The notes beneath the pieces were generated by a model that saw nothing but the letters and a program-made list of their open reading frames with translations, was not told where the DNA came from and searched no databases. From Deltaproteobacteria bacterium (GTDB lineage Bacteria > Desulfobacterota > DSM-4660 > Desulfatiglandales > HGW-15): a stretch of 64,000 bases of DNA. The stretch's first letter is position 1, and every line of letters starts with the position of its first letter. The translations under genes and the position numbers were made by a program. Shown in pieces: positions 36,532 to 47,589 of the stretch. The stretch is taken from positions 1-64,000 of the forward strand of contig JAGVAP010000104.1 in NCBI GenBank assembly GCA_020060215.1. The letters are read 5' to 3'.

Positions 36532-38295
36532 ATGAACAAAGGAAGAAGATACTGGCTGGCGGTCCCCCCCTGGATCATCCTGGGCGCGGTCATGGTCCTC
36601 GTGCCCATCTTCTTTTTCTGGACCCTCCAGAACATCCGGAAGGAGAGGGAGACGATGAGTCTCCTCCTCGTTGAGAAAGGGGCCGCCCTCATCCGCGCCT
36701 TTGAAGCGGGTACGCGGACAGGGATGATGGGGATGATGGGGGGGAGGGGAGGCGGTTTCCAACTGCAGCGGCTCCTCATGGAGACGGCTCAGCAGCAGGA
36801 TATCGTCCACCTGCTGGTGACCGATACCGAGGGAAACATCCTCGCCCACAGCGACCCCCAGGAGATCGGCGGCGCCTACGGCCGGGACCTGGACCTGGAG
36901 GGGCTTTCACGCGTGGAGAAGCCGCAGTGGCGCCGAATACGAACCCCTGAGGGAGAGGAGTCCTTCGAGGTCTTTCGGAGGTTCAATCCCGTCCTGCCGG
37001 CTCACCGAAGGGGACGGCCCGGCAGGATCTCTCCAGGCATGGGGCCGTTCGAGGGCCAGCAGCAGTGGGCGCAGGAAAACAAGATGGTGATCTTCGTAGG
37101 CCTGGACATGAGCGCCGTCCAAGAGGCGGGGCGCAGGGACGTAAGGCAGAGGGTCCTCACCGCGGCCGTTCTCCTCCTGATCGGGTTTACGGGGATCTTC
37201 CTGCTCTTCCTGGCCCAGGCCTACCGGGCCGCCAGGACATCCCTGACCAGGATCAAGGCCTTTTCCGAGAACGTCGTTGAAAGCATGCCCATCGGCCTGG
37301 TGGCCCTGGACAGCGACGGGAGTGTCCTGTCCATGAACGACGCTGCCCAGTCCATCCTCGGCATCGATTCCCGAAGGGTGGTCGGCAGGCAGGGTTTCGA
37401 AGCGCTCCCTCCTCCGCTCTGGGAGCTGCTGGAGAACCCAGGCGGCCGCAAGGTGCGGGTCTTGGACCAGGAGATCGAATGCACCCTGCGCGGGGGGAGG
37501 GTCCTTCCCCTGGAGGTGAGCGTTTCCGTGCTGGAAGGGGAGGGAGCAGACTTCCTCGGGCATATCATCCTCTTCCGAGACCTCACGGAGGTGCGAAGCC
37601 TGAAAAGGGAGGTCGAGACCGGAAGGCGGCTGGCCTCTCTGGGCAGACTGGCTGCGGGGGTTGCCCATGAGATCCGCAATCCCCTCAGCTCCATCAAGGG
37701 GTTTGCGACATACTTCAAGGAGAAGTACCGGGACAGGCCTGAAGACAGGGAAACGGCCGAGATCATGGTGCAGGAGGTGGAACGGCTGAACAGGGTCATC
37801 AGCCAGCTCCTGGAATTCGCGCGCCCCACGAGCGTCCACAAGAAGCCCTCCTCTGTGCAGGCATTGATCCAGCACTCCCTTCATATGATTCGCCGTCAGG
37901 CAACCGACAAGAACATCCAGGTCGTCTCCCGTCTCCCGGAGGAGATCCCGGAGATCCAGGCGGACCCTGACAAGGTCAACCAGGTCCTGCTCAACCTGTA
38001 CCTGAACAGTCTGGAGGCCATGGGCAGCGGGGGAACACTCCTGGTCGACCTGCGCAAGGCCGCCGGCCGGGACGGGGTTGAGATCTCCGTGAGCGATACG
38101 GGTACGGGCATAAAGAGAGAAGACCTTGCACAGATCTTCGATCCCTATTTCACGACCCGCTCCTCCGGGACCGGGCTGGGCCTCGCGATCGTCCATAACA
38201 TCATGGAGGCCCACCAGGGAGAGATCCGGGTGGAAAGCGAGCCGGGAAAAGGGACAAAGGTCACGCTGTATTTTCCGGACCAGAGGGACCCATGA
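36532..38295 (+). CDS. zraS: ZraS-type membrane sensor histidine kinase
   Basis: A 587-residue kinase. TM1 is WIILGAVMVLVPIFFFW (about residues 12-30), then a periplasmic sensor domain with the Met/Gly stretch TGMMGMMGGRGGG (about 66-78), and TM2 is VLTAAVLLLIGFTGIFLLFL (about 205-228). A PAS domain follows (IGLVALDSDGSVLSMNDAAQ), HisKA with GVAHEIRNPLSSIKG (His about 365) and HATPase_c (NQVLLNLYLNSLEAM, DTGTGI, GTGLGLAI). It should sense envelope zinc or stress and phosphorylate ZraR, encoded next with a 4-base ATGA overlap. The ATG at 36532 is chosen because it begins just before TM1; the ribosome-binding site is weak. Confidence 0.92.
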   Translation: MNKGRRYWLAVPPWIILGAVMVLVPIFFFWTLQNIRKERETMSLLLVEKGAALIRAFEAGTRTGMMGMMGGRGGGFQLQRLLMETAQQQDIVHLLVTDTEGNILAHSDPQEIGGAYGRDLDLEGLSRVEKPQWRRIRTPEGEESFEVFRRFNPVLPAHRRGRPGRISPGMGPFEGQQQWAQENKMVIFVGLDMSAVQEAGRRDVRQRVLTAAVLLLIGFTGIFLLFLAQAYRAARTSLTRIKAFSENVVESMPIGLVALDSDGSVLSMNDAAQSILGIDSRRVVGRQGFEALPPPLWELLENPGGRKVRVLDQEIECTLRGGRVLPLEVSVSVLEGEGADFLGHIILFRDLTEVRSLKREVETGRRLASLGRLAAGVAHEIRNPLSSIKGFATYFKEKYRDRPEDRETAEIMVQEVERLNRVISQLLEFARPTSVHKKPSSVQALIQHSLHMIRRQATDKNIQVVSRLPEEIPEIQADPDKVNQVLLNLYLNSLEAMGSGGTLLVDLRKAAGRDGVEISVSDTGTGIKREDLAQIFDPYFTTRSSGTGLGLAIVHNIMEAHQGEIRVESEPGKGTKVTLYFPDQRDP

Positions 38296-39650
38296 GGCAA
38301 AACAACTCCATTCTTGTCGTGGATGACGATCGGACCCACCGGACCATGCTCCGCACGCTCCTGAACGGATGGGGGTACACCATTGCGGAAGCGGATGACG
38401 GATCCACGGCAATCGAGAAGGTGCACCAGGGGGCATTCGACCTGATCCTGATGGACATCCGCATGATCAAGGTCTCGGGTCTCCAGGCGCTCATCGAAAT
38501 CAAGAATTACAACCCGGCCATTCCCGTGGTCATCATGACCGCCTATGCGTCCGTGGAGACGGCGCTGGAGGCGTTGAAGAACGGCGCCTACGATTACCTG
38601 ACCAAGCCCCTCGATTTCGACGAACTGCGCCTGACCATGGAACGTGCGATGGATCACACCCGGCTGAGGGAAGAGAACCGCCGGTTGAAGGAGAGCATCG
38701 GCGCCCGCTTCGACCGGAGGAACATCATCGGGAGGAGTCCGGCCATGGTGCGGCTCCTCGAAACCGTCGCGCAGGTGGCCCCGTCGGAAGCAACCGTCCT
38801 GGTCACGGGGGAATCGGGCACCGGCAAGGAAATGGTTGCCGGGGCCATCCATTTCAACAGCCCCAGAAGGGACGGCCCCTTCATCAAGATCAACTGCGCC
38901 GCCATCACGGAGACCCTCCTGGAGTCCGAGCTCTTCGGCCACGAGAAGGGTGCATTTACCGGAGCCTACCGGAGGAAGGAGGGCCGCTTCGCGCAGGCCG
39001 ACGGGGGAACGCTCTTCCTCGACGAGATCAGTGAGATGTCCCTGGGCATGCAGGTGAAACTGCTCCGCGTCCTGCAGGAGAGGGAGATCACCCGGGTCGG
39101 TGGGGAAGAGGCCATCCAGGTGGACGTCCGGATCCTGGCCGCCACCAACAAAGACCTGCTGCTCCTTGCCCGGAAGGGGCAGTTCAGGGAGGATCTCTTC
39201 TATCGCCTGAACGTGGTGGCCCTCACCCTGCCGCCTCTCCGGGAGAGGAGGGAAGATATCCCGCTCCTTGCGCAGCAGTTCCTGCAGCTCTTTACGGAAA
39301 AGAACAACAAGGCCATCAGGGGTTTCACGCCGCAGGCGATGGACCGCCTCGTTCGTTATGCGTGGCCGGGCAATGTAAGGGAACTGATGAACGCCGTCGA
39401 GCGCGCCGTGGTCCTCTCCAGGTCCGAGTACCTGGGGGAAGAGGAACTGCCCCTGGTCCCCCTGGAACCACGGGACAAAGAGAGCCCGTCCGACGGGATT
39501 CCCGACCATCTGCCCCTCGACGCGGTCGAGAAGGCGGCGATCCTAAAGGTCCTGGATTCGAGCAAGGGCAACAAGAGCGAGGCCGCTCGCCGCCTCGGCA
39601 TCACGAGAAAGACCCTCCTGAAGAAACTGAGGGCCTATGGGATGGCGTAG
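38292..39650 (+). CDS. zraR: sigma-54-dependent response regulator ZraR
   Basis: A 452-residue NtrC-family activator. The receiver domain has its phospho-acceptor Asp in LILMDIRMIKVSG (about 54). The AAA+ core has Walker A GESGTGKE (about 175), the sigma-54 contact loop GAFTGA (about 222), Walker B GGTLFLDEI (about 240) and R-finger RLNVVALTLPPLRER. A Fis-type HTH closes the protein (GNKSEAARRLGITRKTLLKK). It should activate the -24/-12 promoter seen in front of zraP. The start overlaps the zraS stop (ATGA), so the two are co-translated. The cognate sigma factor RpoN is encoded at the right edge of this window. Confidence 0.95.
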   Translation: MRQNNSILVVDDDRTHRTMLRTLLNGWGYTIAEADDGSTAIEKVHQGAFDLILMDIRMIKVSGLQALIEIKNYNPAIPVVIMTAYASVETALEALKNGAYDYLTKPLDFDELRLTMERAMDHTRLREENRRLKESIGARFDRRNIIGRSPAMVRLLETVAQVAPSEATVLVTGESGTGKEMVAGAIHFNSPRRDGPFIKINCAAITETLLESELFGHEKGAFTGAYRRKEGRFAQADGGTLFLDEISEMSLGMQVKLLRVLQEREITRVGGEEAIQVDVRILAATNKDLLLLARKGQFREDLFYRLNVVALTLPPLRERREDIPLLAQQFLQLFTEKNNKAIRGFTPQAMDRLVRYAWPGNVRELMNAVERAVVLSRSEYLGEEELPLVPLEPRDKESPSDGIPDHLPLDAVEKAAILKVLDSSKGNKSEAARRLGITRKTLLKKLRAYGMA

Positions 39651-39848
39651 TCGTAGGGTCCGAGATCTCCTGCAGTTGCGATCAGGGCACCGATGAGGGT
39701 GTCAGGACGATTCGGCCTGCGTCAGGATCTTCACCCCACATTTGGTCCTTGACCGGCATGTCCCTGGAAGGTAGAAAAAATCCCGCAACCCCATCCCCGG
39801 CGGGCTGCCGCCGGTATGCAGGGGTCCTTTCATGAAAGCGAAACAGGA

Positions 39849-40181
39849 ATGAGAAAGCGAACCAAGTCCCCGTTGAATGAGAAGATCAGGGTCTGCGTCG
39901 ACGAGGAATTGACCGACCTGATCCCGGGCTTTCTCGAAAACCGCAGGAAGGACGTCCTGGCCCTTCGTTCGGCCCTGAAAGAACGGGATTATGAGTCCAT
40001 ACGGAGCCTGGGCCATTCCATGCGAGGGGCCGGAGGGGGGTACGGGTTCGATTTCGTCACGGAGATCGGCGAGGCCATTGAGTCCGCCGCCTCGCAGAGG
40101 AACCGCAAGAGTCTCGTCCGCCACATCGACGCCCTGGCCCGATTCCTCGAACAGGTGGAGGTGGTCTATGGCCCTGGATAG
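39849..40181 (+). CDS. HPt-domain phosphotransfer protein
   Basis: A 110-residue helical protein with a histidine phosphotransfer signature in RSLGHSMRGAGGGYGFDFVT (about residues 54-73), where the His is the phosphorelay site, and a four-helix arrangement around it. It has no kinase domain. It overlaps the next gene, the REC-GspE-REC fusion, by 14 bases, so both proteins are made together and phosphate probably flows between them. The start at ATG 39849 is uncertain: AGGA directly abuts it, and an ATG at 39816 is the other choice. About 200 bases of non-coding DNA separate it from zraR. Confidence 0.8.
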   Translation: MRKRTKSPLNEKIRVCVDEELTDLIPGFLENRRKDVLALRSALKERDYESIRSLGHSMRGAGGGYGFDFVTEIGEAIESAASQRNRKSLVRHIDALARFLEQVEVVYGPG

Positions 40182-42738
40182 GACTCCCCTCATTGTCAGT
40201 ATCGACGATGACCGGGACCTGTTGAATCTGGTGAAGAGGATACTCGGTTCGGCAGGGTACCGCGTCGTCGCCCATGACGACGGCAGGGAGGGGATCAAGG
40301 CCGTCCGGGAATTCAAGCCCAATCTGGTCCTGCTGGATATCAAGATGAAAGGGATGGACGGATATGAGATCTGCTCCCATCTCCAGAAGGACAGGTCCAC
40401 AGCCTATATCCCGGTCATATTCGTCACGGCCCTCGATGCGGAGCACAACAAGTCGAGGGCCCTGGCCCTGGGCGGGGTGGATTACCTTGTCAAGCCCTTC
40501 AAGAAAGAGGTCCTCCTGCAGAAGGTTCGCAGGCATCTCAAGACCGGGGAGCTGTGGAGGAGCATACACGATCAGAAGATCTCCTGGTACGAACGGATTC
40601 AACCGGGCCACTTCCTCAAGTTCAAGGAATACCTCTTTGCGCGGTTGAAGCTCACCAACGTCGAGAAGTACTCCCTCTCCGACGCACCCGCCACCAAGCT
40701 CTACACCATGGCTTCGGCCGCCGGAGTCCACGGGGGGGCCGTGGCCCAGTGTATCGCCGACTTCCTGAACCTGGATTACACCGATTCCATCAAGCCGGAG
40801 GATGTCGTCCTCGGGGTTCTCCCCACCCCCTTCTGCAGATCGAACCACGTCCTGATCACCAGGGGCGATTCGGAAAAAAATTCGTTCATCCTCAGCAATC
40901 CCTTCAACTGGGATTGCATGGAGCATCTCAAGAGGTTTGCCGGACTCAAGGAGAACTCGAAGATCGTCGTCGCCGAACCGGGGGTGATCGAATCGCTGCT
41001 GCAGGTGCAGGCTTCCAGACTCGGTAAGGAGGTCCCGGAAGATCCCAGGGAGGAGTACCAAATCGAGGAGATGGAGAGCCAGGTCGCAGAGACCCCGGTG
41101 GTCGAGACTGCGGCCACTCTCCCAGAGGCCGAGGTCAAGAAGAACCCGATCATCTACATCGCCAATGCCATCCTCAACAAGGCGGCCGAAGAGAACGCGA
41201 GCGATATTCACATCCTTCCCAAGGAGACGCATACGGAGATCCGCTTCAGGGTCGACGGCGATCTGAGGGAATTCTACCGTTTGAAGAAGAGCACCGGGAC
41301 CAAGCTGGTGTCCCGTTTCAAGGTGCTCGGCGATGTGGACATCGCGGAGCGGAGAAAGCCCCAGGACGGCGGATTCAAGGCCGTCATCGACGACAAGACC
41401 TACAACTTCCGGATCTCCACCTCCTTCACCCCTTCGGGGGAGAGCCTCATCATCCGGCTCCTGCAGCCCTATGCCAAGCCCAAGGACCTGACGGAACTCG
41501 GGATGTCCGGGAGACAGGCCGATACCATGCTGGCCCTGGCCGGGAGAAACGAGGGGCTGATCCTGGTGGTCGGCCCTACGGGATCCGGAAAGACCACCAC
41601 CATCTACAGCCTGCTCCACAACATCGATTGCGTGAAGCGGAGCCTGCTCTCGGTCGAAGATCCGGTGGAATACCGGATCCCCTTTGCAAACCAGCAGCAG
41701 GTCAACGAGCGGACCGGGGTCACCTTCGAGAGTCTCCTCCGCTCGGCGGTGCGCCAGGACCCCGATGTCCTCTTCATGGGAGAGGTCCGGGACGCCTACA
41801 CGGCGAAGATGGCGCTGGACTTCGCCAGCACCGGCCATCTCACCATCACCACCATGCACACGTCCAATGCGACCACGGCGGTGTTTCGTCTCGAGAGGCT
41901 GGGCATCGACCGAAGGGCCATGGCGGATACCATCCTCGCCGTGGTCGCGCAGCGTTTGCTGAAGAAGCTCTGCCCCCATTGCCGAAGGGTCGAGCCCATC
42001 TCCGAAAAGGAGAGAGAGATCTTTTCGACGTTCACGGACCGCGTCCCTTCCGAAGTGGCCCACCCCGTCGGGTGTAACGAGTGCCATCACACGGGATACC
42101 GCGGCCGTGAGGGTGTCTACGAGGTCCTCACCTTCGATGCCGAGATCTCGGAGATGGTCCGGGTCGGAAGCTCCATCATGGAAATCCGCTCTTTTGCCCA
42201 GAGGCGGGGGGAGTTCCTGAAAAGCAACCATGCGGTGGAAAAGGTCAGGAAATTCATCTTCGCCCCCAAGGACGTGTACGAGAACGTCTTTGCGGAAGAG
42301 GTCAAGCTGGAGAAGCCCCCGTCCCAGTCCGCTCCGGGGAAGCCCATCGCACCTCAACCCTCCTCGCCGTCCGTCCTGGTCGCCGATGACAACGAGGATA
42401 CGAGGAAACTGATCGGCCGCATCTTGGAGAAGAACGGCTACCGGGTTACACTGAAGGCGGACGGGGTCGACGCGCTCCTGGACCTCGGCAAAGACAAGTA
42501 CGACCTGGTGCTCTCCGACATCAACATGCCCAACCTGGATGGATTCCACCTCCTGGAGATCATGAACCAGAAGGGCATCCAGACGCCGGTGATCTTTCTG
42601 ACCGCCAGGAACGCCGTCGAGGACGAGAAAAAGGGGCTGGTCCTCGGCGCCATGGACTACATCAAGAAGCCCGTACAGCGGGAGATCCTGCTGCTGAGGG
42701 TGAAGTCGGTCATTCAGAGGACCAGGAGCGATTGCTGA
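40168..42738 (+). CDS. REC-GspE/PilB ATPase-REC fusion
   Basis: An 856-residue fusion. Residues 1-125 are a receiver domain (ILVDS-type start IVSIDDDRDLL; acceptor Asp in VLLDIKMKGMDG, about 54; Lys in LVKPFK). A GspE/MshE-type N-terminal domain follows (about 160-290). The secretion ATPase has Walker A GPTGSGKTTTIYSLL (about 468), Asp box SVEDPVEYRIP, Walker B DPDVLFMGEVRD and a zinc module CPHC...CNEC. The C-terminal 120 residues (from about 735) form a second receiver with Asp in LVLSDINMPNLDG. GGAGG lies 6-7 nt before the ATG. An energy-coupling ATPase of type II secretion/type IV pili regulated by two phospho-receivers is the obvious reading. No pilin or secretin genes are nearby. Confidence 0.9.
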   Translation: MALDRTPLIVSIDDDRDLLNLVKRILGSAGYRVVAHDDGREGIKAVREFKPNLVLLDIKMKGMDGYEICSHLQKDRSTAYIPVIFVTALDAEHNKSRALALGGVDYLVKPFKKEVLLQKVRRHLKTGELWRSIHDQKISWYERIQPGHFLKFKEYLFARLKLTNVEKYSLSDAPATKLYTMASAAGVHGGAVAQCIADFLNLDYTDSIKPEDVVLGVLPTPFCRSNHVLITRGDSEKNSFILSNPFNWDCMEHLKRFAGLKENSKIVVAEPGVIESLLQVQASRLGKEVPEDPREEYQIEEMESQVAETPVVETAATLPEAEVKKNPIIYIANAILNKAAEENASDIHILPKETHTEIRFRVDGDLREFYRLKKSTGTKLVSRFKVLGDVDIAERRKPQDGGFKAVIDDKTYNFRISTSFTPSGESLIIRLLQPYAKPKDLTELGMSGRQADTMLALAGRNEGLILVVGPTGSGKTTTIYSLLHNIDCVKRSLLSVEDPVEYRIPFANQQQVNERTGVTFESLLRSAVRQDPDVLFMGEVRDAYTAKMALDFASTGHLTITTMHTSNATTAVFRLERLGIDRRAMADTILAVVAQRLLKKLCPHCRRVEPISEKEREIFSTFTDRVPSEVAHPVGCNECHHTGYRGREGVYEVLTFDAEISEMVRVGSSIMEIRSFAQRRGEFLKSNHAVEKVRKFIFAPKDVYENVFAEEVKLEKPPSQSAPGKPIAPQPSSPSVLVADDNEDTRKLIGRILEKNGYRVTLKADGVDALLDLGKDKYDLVLSDINMPNLDGFHLLEIMNQKGIQTPVIFLTARNAVEDEKKGLVLGAMDYIKKPVQREILLLRVKSVIQRTRSDC

Positions 42739-42748
42739 GCTTCGAACG

Positions 42749-43140
42749 ATGGATCCATCCAAGACCAAACCGCTGAAGATCCTCCTTGTGGAAGACAACC
42801 ACGAGAACCGGATCCTGTTCTGTCTGTTTTTGAAGCCCACCCCCCATCAGATCGACACTGCGGAAAACGGAAAGACCGGGATCGAAAGGTTCCAGGCGGG
42901 CGACTACGACCTGGTTTTCATGGACATGGAGATGCCGCTGATGAACGGGTCCGACGCGACCAGGCGGATCCGAAAGTGGGAGAAGGAGCAGAACCGCAAG
43001 CCCGTTCCGATCATCGCCCTGACCGCCCATGCCCTGAAGGCCATTGAAAAGGAGACCCTTGAGGCCGGGTACACGGACCACCTCACAAAGCCGTTCTGGA
43101 AGGAAGGGCTCTTCAAGGTGATCGAGAAGTATTCCACCCT

Positions 43141-43144
<4 letters not shown>
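42749..43144 (+). CDS. stand-alone CheY-like response regulator
   Basis: A 131-residue single receiver domain: acidic pocket LLVEDNHENR (about 12-21), acceptor Asp in LVFMDMEMPLMNG (about 59), Thr/Ser switch in IIALTAHAL (about 90) and Lys in LTKPFWKEG (about 114). It has no output domain, so it acts by protein contact or as a phosphate sink or shuttle. It starts 10 bases after the stop of the REC-GspE-REC gene and belongs to the same transcription unit as the HPt gene. Its 3' end overlaps the convergent histidine kinase gene by 4 bases. Confidence 0.93.
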
Positions 43145-44619
<1,475 letters not shown>

Positions 44620-44702
44620 CCAACCACTTTCCGCGTGGGACGTTGAGAGACAAGATGCGGCACAGGGGCCGCCCCCCAGCCCTGCCCCACGGAGCCGAAG
44701 CG

Positions 44703-45932
44703 TCAGCTTTCCGCAAGGATCAGCAACACTCCCGTCCAGTCCAGCCCCCTGCTTTGCCCGAGGAAGGGAGCGATCTCGACTCCCGAGTAGAACCCGAGCA
44801 GGGGGACGCGGCCCTCCCTGAATACCTTCTGCACCTCTGCCGCCTCTTCCGTGAGCGTCTCCGACATGTCCGCCGTCCTTCCCGCGCAATCGATGTACAA
44901 ACCGAATGCGGGTCTTCGGCCGTCCGCCCGGATGAGGTTGAAAAGATCGAGGGTGTTCTTCCTTGCCGAATCGATGATCTTGTCCGAATCCCTCAGCATG
45001 AACTGGACCTCCATCCCCTCATGGAGGTCCGGCTCGAAGAGGACGATGCCGTCCTTGGAGGGCAGGACACCGGCAATCAGCCTGTTCACGTAGTCGGCTT
45101 CTCTGAACTGCCCGTACCTTTCGCCATGGTTGATCCCGAGAGAAAGGCGCCTCACGGGGATCTGACTCTGCCAGGAGGGGTTGCCGTAGATCTGATCGAT
45201 GACCTGGACGATCGGCTTCCCATCCAGTTCGAAGACCACGGGACCTTTCATCCTGGTGATCGTGTGGTAGATCCCGTCCTTGGGAGTGCAGCCGTGGATG
45301 GTTCGAAAATAGGGCTCGAAGCCTCCTGAAAGGAGAACGCCGACCGCGCTCTGATCCGCCACGTGGTCTCCGCAGAACTGCTTGGTCGGTCTGAACTGGT
45401 AGTCTCCGACCACCCCTGCCCCGATGATGGGTACGGCGCTCTTCATGGCGGACTCGACCCCCTTGATGAGGGGCGGGGAGGCATTCATCACGGGGGGCGT
45501 GGTCTCCGTCGGCGAGACCTTCACGGAGTCATAGAAGAGGAGAAAGAGCTTTTCCTGGCCTCCTCCCCTGAGCCGGCCCGCCAGCTTCTTCCCTGTCTCG
45601 TACTCATCCCGGTCCAGACCCCCGGCGACCGCGACCTTGTGCCGAAGGGAATCGGACTGCAAAACCGCCACACCCGAAGGGTATCCTTGATAGGAAAGCT
45701 CTTCGGCCGTGATGATCCCGATGGCCGATCCCCCGATCACCGGGGCCCGCTCCCCCAGGACAGAGCGCAGCCCGCGGTAGAATTCCTGGTGATCCAGCAT
45801 CCCCGCGCAAAAGGCGAGCGCGAGGCCGGGCTCGTCAATGCGGCCTTGCTCCACCGCCTTCTGAGCCGCACTGCGGCCGGAGCGGAAGGCATCCTGGTGG
45901 TTATGGTATCCGATCCCGATTCTCATCTCCAT
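44703..45932 (-). CDS. FIST (FIST_N/FIST_C) signal-sensing protein
   Basis: A 409-residue protein with the FIST N domain (MRIGIGYHNHQDAFRSGRSA onward, including GLALAFCAGMLDHQEF and PVIGGSAIGIITAEE) and the FIST C domain (KPIVQVIDQIYGN ... FFREADYVNRL-type segment ... RPAFGLYIDCAGRTADM). FIST domains are proposed small-ligand sensors, often of amino acids, linked to two-component or F-box signalling. It lies upstream of the GAF-kinase gene on the same strand and probably provides its input. Start at 45932 (MEMRIG) has AGGAG close by; the Met two codons further on is an alternative. No membrane segment is seen. Confidence 0.88.
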   Translation of the reverse strand: MEMRIGIGYHNHQDAFRSGRSAAQKAVEQGRIDEPGLALAFCAGMLDHQEFYRGLRSVLGERAPVIGGSAIGIITAEELSYQGYPSGVAVLQSDSLRHKVAVAGGLDRDEYETGKKLAGRLRGGGQEKLFLLFYDSVKVSPTETTPPVMNASPPLIKGVESAMKSAVPIIGAGVVGDYQFRPTKQFCGDHVADQSAVGVLLSGGFEPYFRTIHGCTPKDGIYHTITRMKGPVVFELDGKPIVQVIDQIYGNPSWQSQIPVRRLSLGINHGERYGQFREADYVNRLIAGVLPSKDGIVLFEPDLHEGMEVQFMLRDSDKIIDSARKNTLDLFNLIRADGRRPAFGLYIDCAGRTADMSETLTEEAAEVQKVFREGRVPLLGFYSGVEIAPFLGQSRGLDWTGVLLILAES

Positions 45933-46173
45933 ACGCTCCTCACTCCTACCGAGAGGTTCCTTTTGATCCGTCGCATCTTCCTGCCCCTGAGACAGTGCAA
46001 ATTCCAGGCCAGGCTCTTTGGCAAGATCGCGCCCATGCAGCCGGACGGGCTTTTCCACCGGGGCCGAGGATATGGACTGAGCGCTTTTCCGTTTGCTAAA
46101 GCCGGAGAGTTTCTGTAGATAACATACTTCATCTCAGAGACAGACGGCAATGAATCGGCCCGAGGTGCTATTC

Positions 46174-47208
46174 ATGTTCTTGGATTTTCTGTGGAGCAGA
46201 ATTTCTGATGGTTTTGCGATCGACCTGGGAACCTCCAACACCCTGGTCTATGAAAAGGGCAAAGGGGTTGTCCTGAATGAGCCTTCCGTGGTGGCGGTCA
46301 GAAAGGAAGCGGAAGGGTTGAACAAGATCCTCGCCGTGGGCCGGGAGGCCAAGATGATGCTCGGCAGGACCCCTGAGAAGATCGAGGCCATTCGTCCCAT
46401 GCGCGACGGCGTTATCGCCGATTTCGAAGCCACGGAGATCATGCTCCGTTTCTTCATCCAGCGGGTGCACAGGCGGAGAAAGCTCTTCAGGCCCAGGATC
46501 ATCATTTCCGTCCCCATCGGAGTTACCCCCGTGGAAAAGAGGGCGGTGCGGGAATGCGCCGAGTCCGCCGGCGCGAGCGATGTCTACCTTATCGAAGAGC
46601 CGATGGCGGCTGCGATCGGGGCGGGGTTGCCCATCACCGAACCGCGCAGCAACATGGTCGTGAACATCGGAGGCGGGACGACCGAGGTGACCGTGATCTC
46701 TCTCGGGGGGATCGTCTACAGCAAGTCGGTCCGGATCGCCGGGGACAGCATGGACGAGTCGATCGTACAGCACATCAACCGCAAGTACAATTTCCTGATC
46801 GGTCCGGGCACGGCCGAGAACATCAAGATGACCATCGGGGGGGCCCAAACGGTCGAGAATCCGGAAAGCATGGTCGTTCGGGGCCGGGATCTCACGACCG
46901 GCACCCCCAAGACCCTCGTCATTGATGCCAATGAGGTCGCGGGGATGATCTCCGAGGAGGTCAGTACGGTCGTTCAGACCGTTCGTGCAGCGCTGGAGCA
47001 GATGCCCCCTGAACTCTCCGCCGACATCCTGGATCAGGGGATCATCCTCACGGGAGGAGGCGCCTTGCTCAAGAACCTGGACCTCCTCATCAAGGACGAG
47101 GCCAAGGTGCCCGTGAAGGTGACCGAGCAGCCCCTTCACACCGTAGCGCTGGGCGCAGGAATGGCCATGGAGAACCTCTCGATGCTCAGACAGGTAGCCA
47201 TCGACTAG
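46174..47208 (+). CDS. mreB: rod shape-determining protein MreB
   Basis: A 344-residue actin-family protein. Motifs: phosphate 1 FAIDLGTSNTLVY (about 13-25), KMMLGRTP, connect region PRIIISVPIGVTPVEKRAV, phosphate 2 MVVNIGGGTTEVTVISLGG (about 160), and adenosine motif ILTGGGALLKNLD (about 290). The short hydrophobic/amphipathic N-terminus MFLDFLWSRISD fits membrane attachment. It forms filaments that direct cell-wall elongation. The ATG at 46174 is chosen because GAGGTG lies 6 nt upstream. The usual mreC/mreD partners are not downstream, so this is either a stand-alone MreB or a second copy (Mbl/MreB-like). Confidence 0.94.
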   Translation: MFLDFLWSRISDGFAIDLGTSNTLVYEKGKGVVLNEPSVVAVRKEAEGLNKILAVGREAKMMLGRTPEKIEAIRPMRDGVIADFEATEIMLRFFIQRVHRRRKLFRPRIIISVPIGVTPVEKRAVRECAESAGASDVYLIEEPMAAAIGAGLPITEPRSNMVVNIGGGTTEVTVISLGGIVYSKSVRIAGDSMDESIVQHINRKYNFLIGPGTAENIKMTIGGAQTVENPESMVVRGRDLTTGTPKTLVIDANEVAGMISEEVSTVVQTVRAALEQMPPELSADILDQGIILTGGGALLKNLDLLIKDEAKVPVKVTEQPLHTVALGAGMAMENLSMLRQVAID

Positions 47209-47589
47209 CGTCCAAATCGATCCCCAGAGCCGTCGTCATCCGGATTTTTCCGGCTGCAATAGCCCCATCGATGAGAAGGGGAGAAGAGGAACAGCCACAG
47301 AGAGAGCGGTCTTGCGAAGGATCCTGTCCCTCCAGCTCCCTGACCGGACAGTCACAGCGGATCTTCCTCCCTCTCAGACGGGGTTGCAGGCGCTCTCGGC
47401 CCTGGATCAGGGCCGTGGAAACCCTTCTCGGAGATCATTTCTTTTGAAAGCGCAGATATTCCTTGATTTTTTTGTCTCCAGGGTCTAAAGAAAAATAGAC
47501 ACGCTGCCGGTCAGCCATGGTTTGGCGCATCAACCCCCGATGACCCGGCCACCCTGAAAAAGTCCAAGTAAAGAAACAGGAGGATAGGA
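47209..47589. other. intergenic region between mreB and the IHF/HU gene
   Basis: 381 bases without a convincing open frame. A TTGATT at 47463 followed by a weak -10-like TAAAGA after 17 bases is the best promoter candidate for the downstream IHF/HU-type gene. No stable hairpin with a T-run was seen after mreB. Confidence 0.5.

Noticed and set aside
40057..42840. A very long open frame (over 900 codons) antisense to the REC-GspE-REC gene.
   Set aside because: Its translation is rich in Gly/Asp/His/Arg with no recognisable motif; it arises from codon bias of the GC-rich sense gene, which has full domain signatures.
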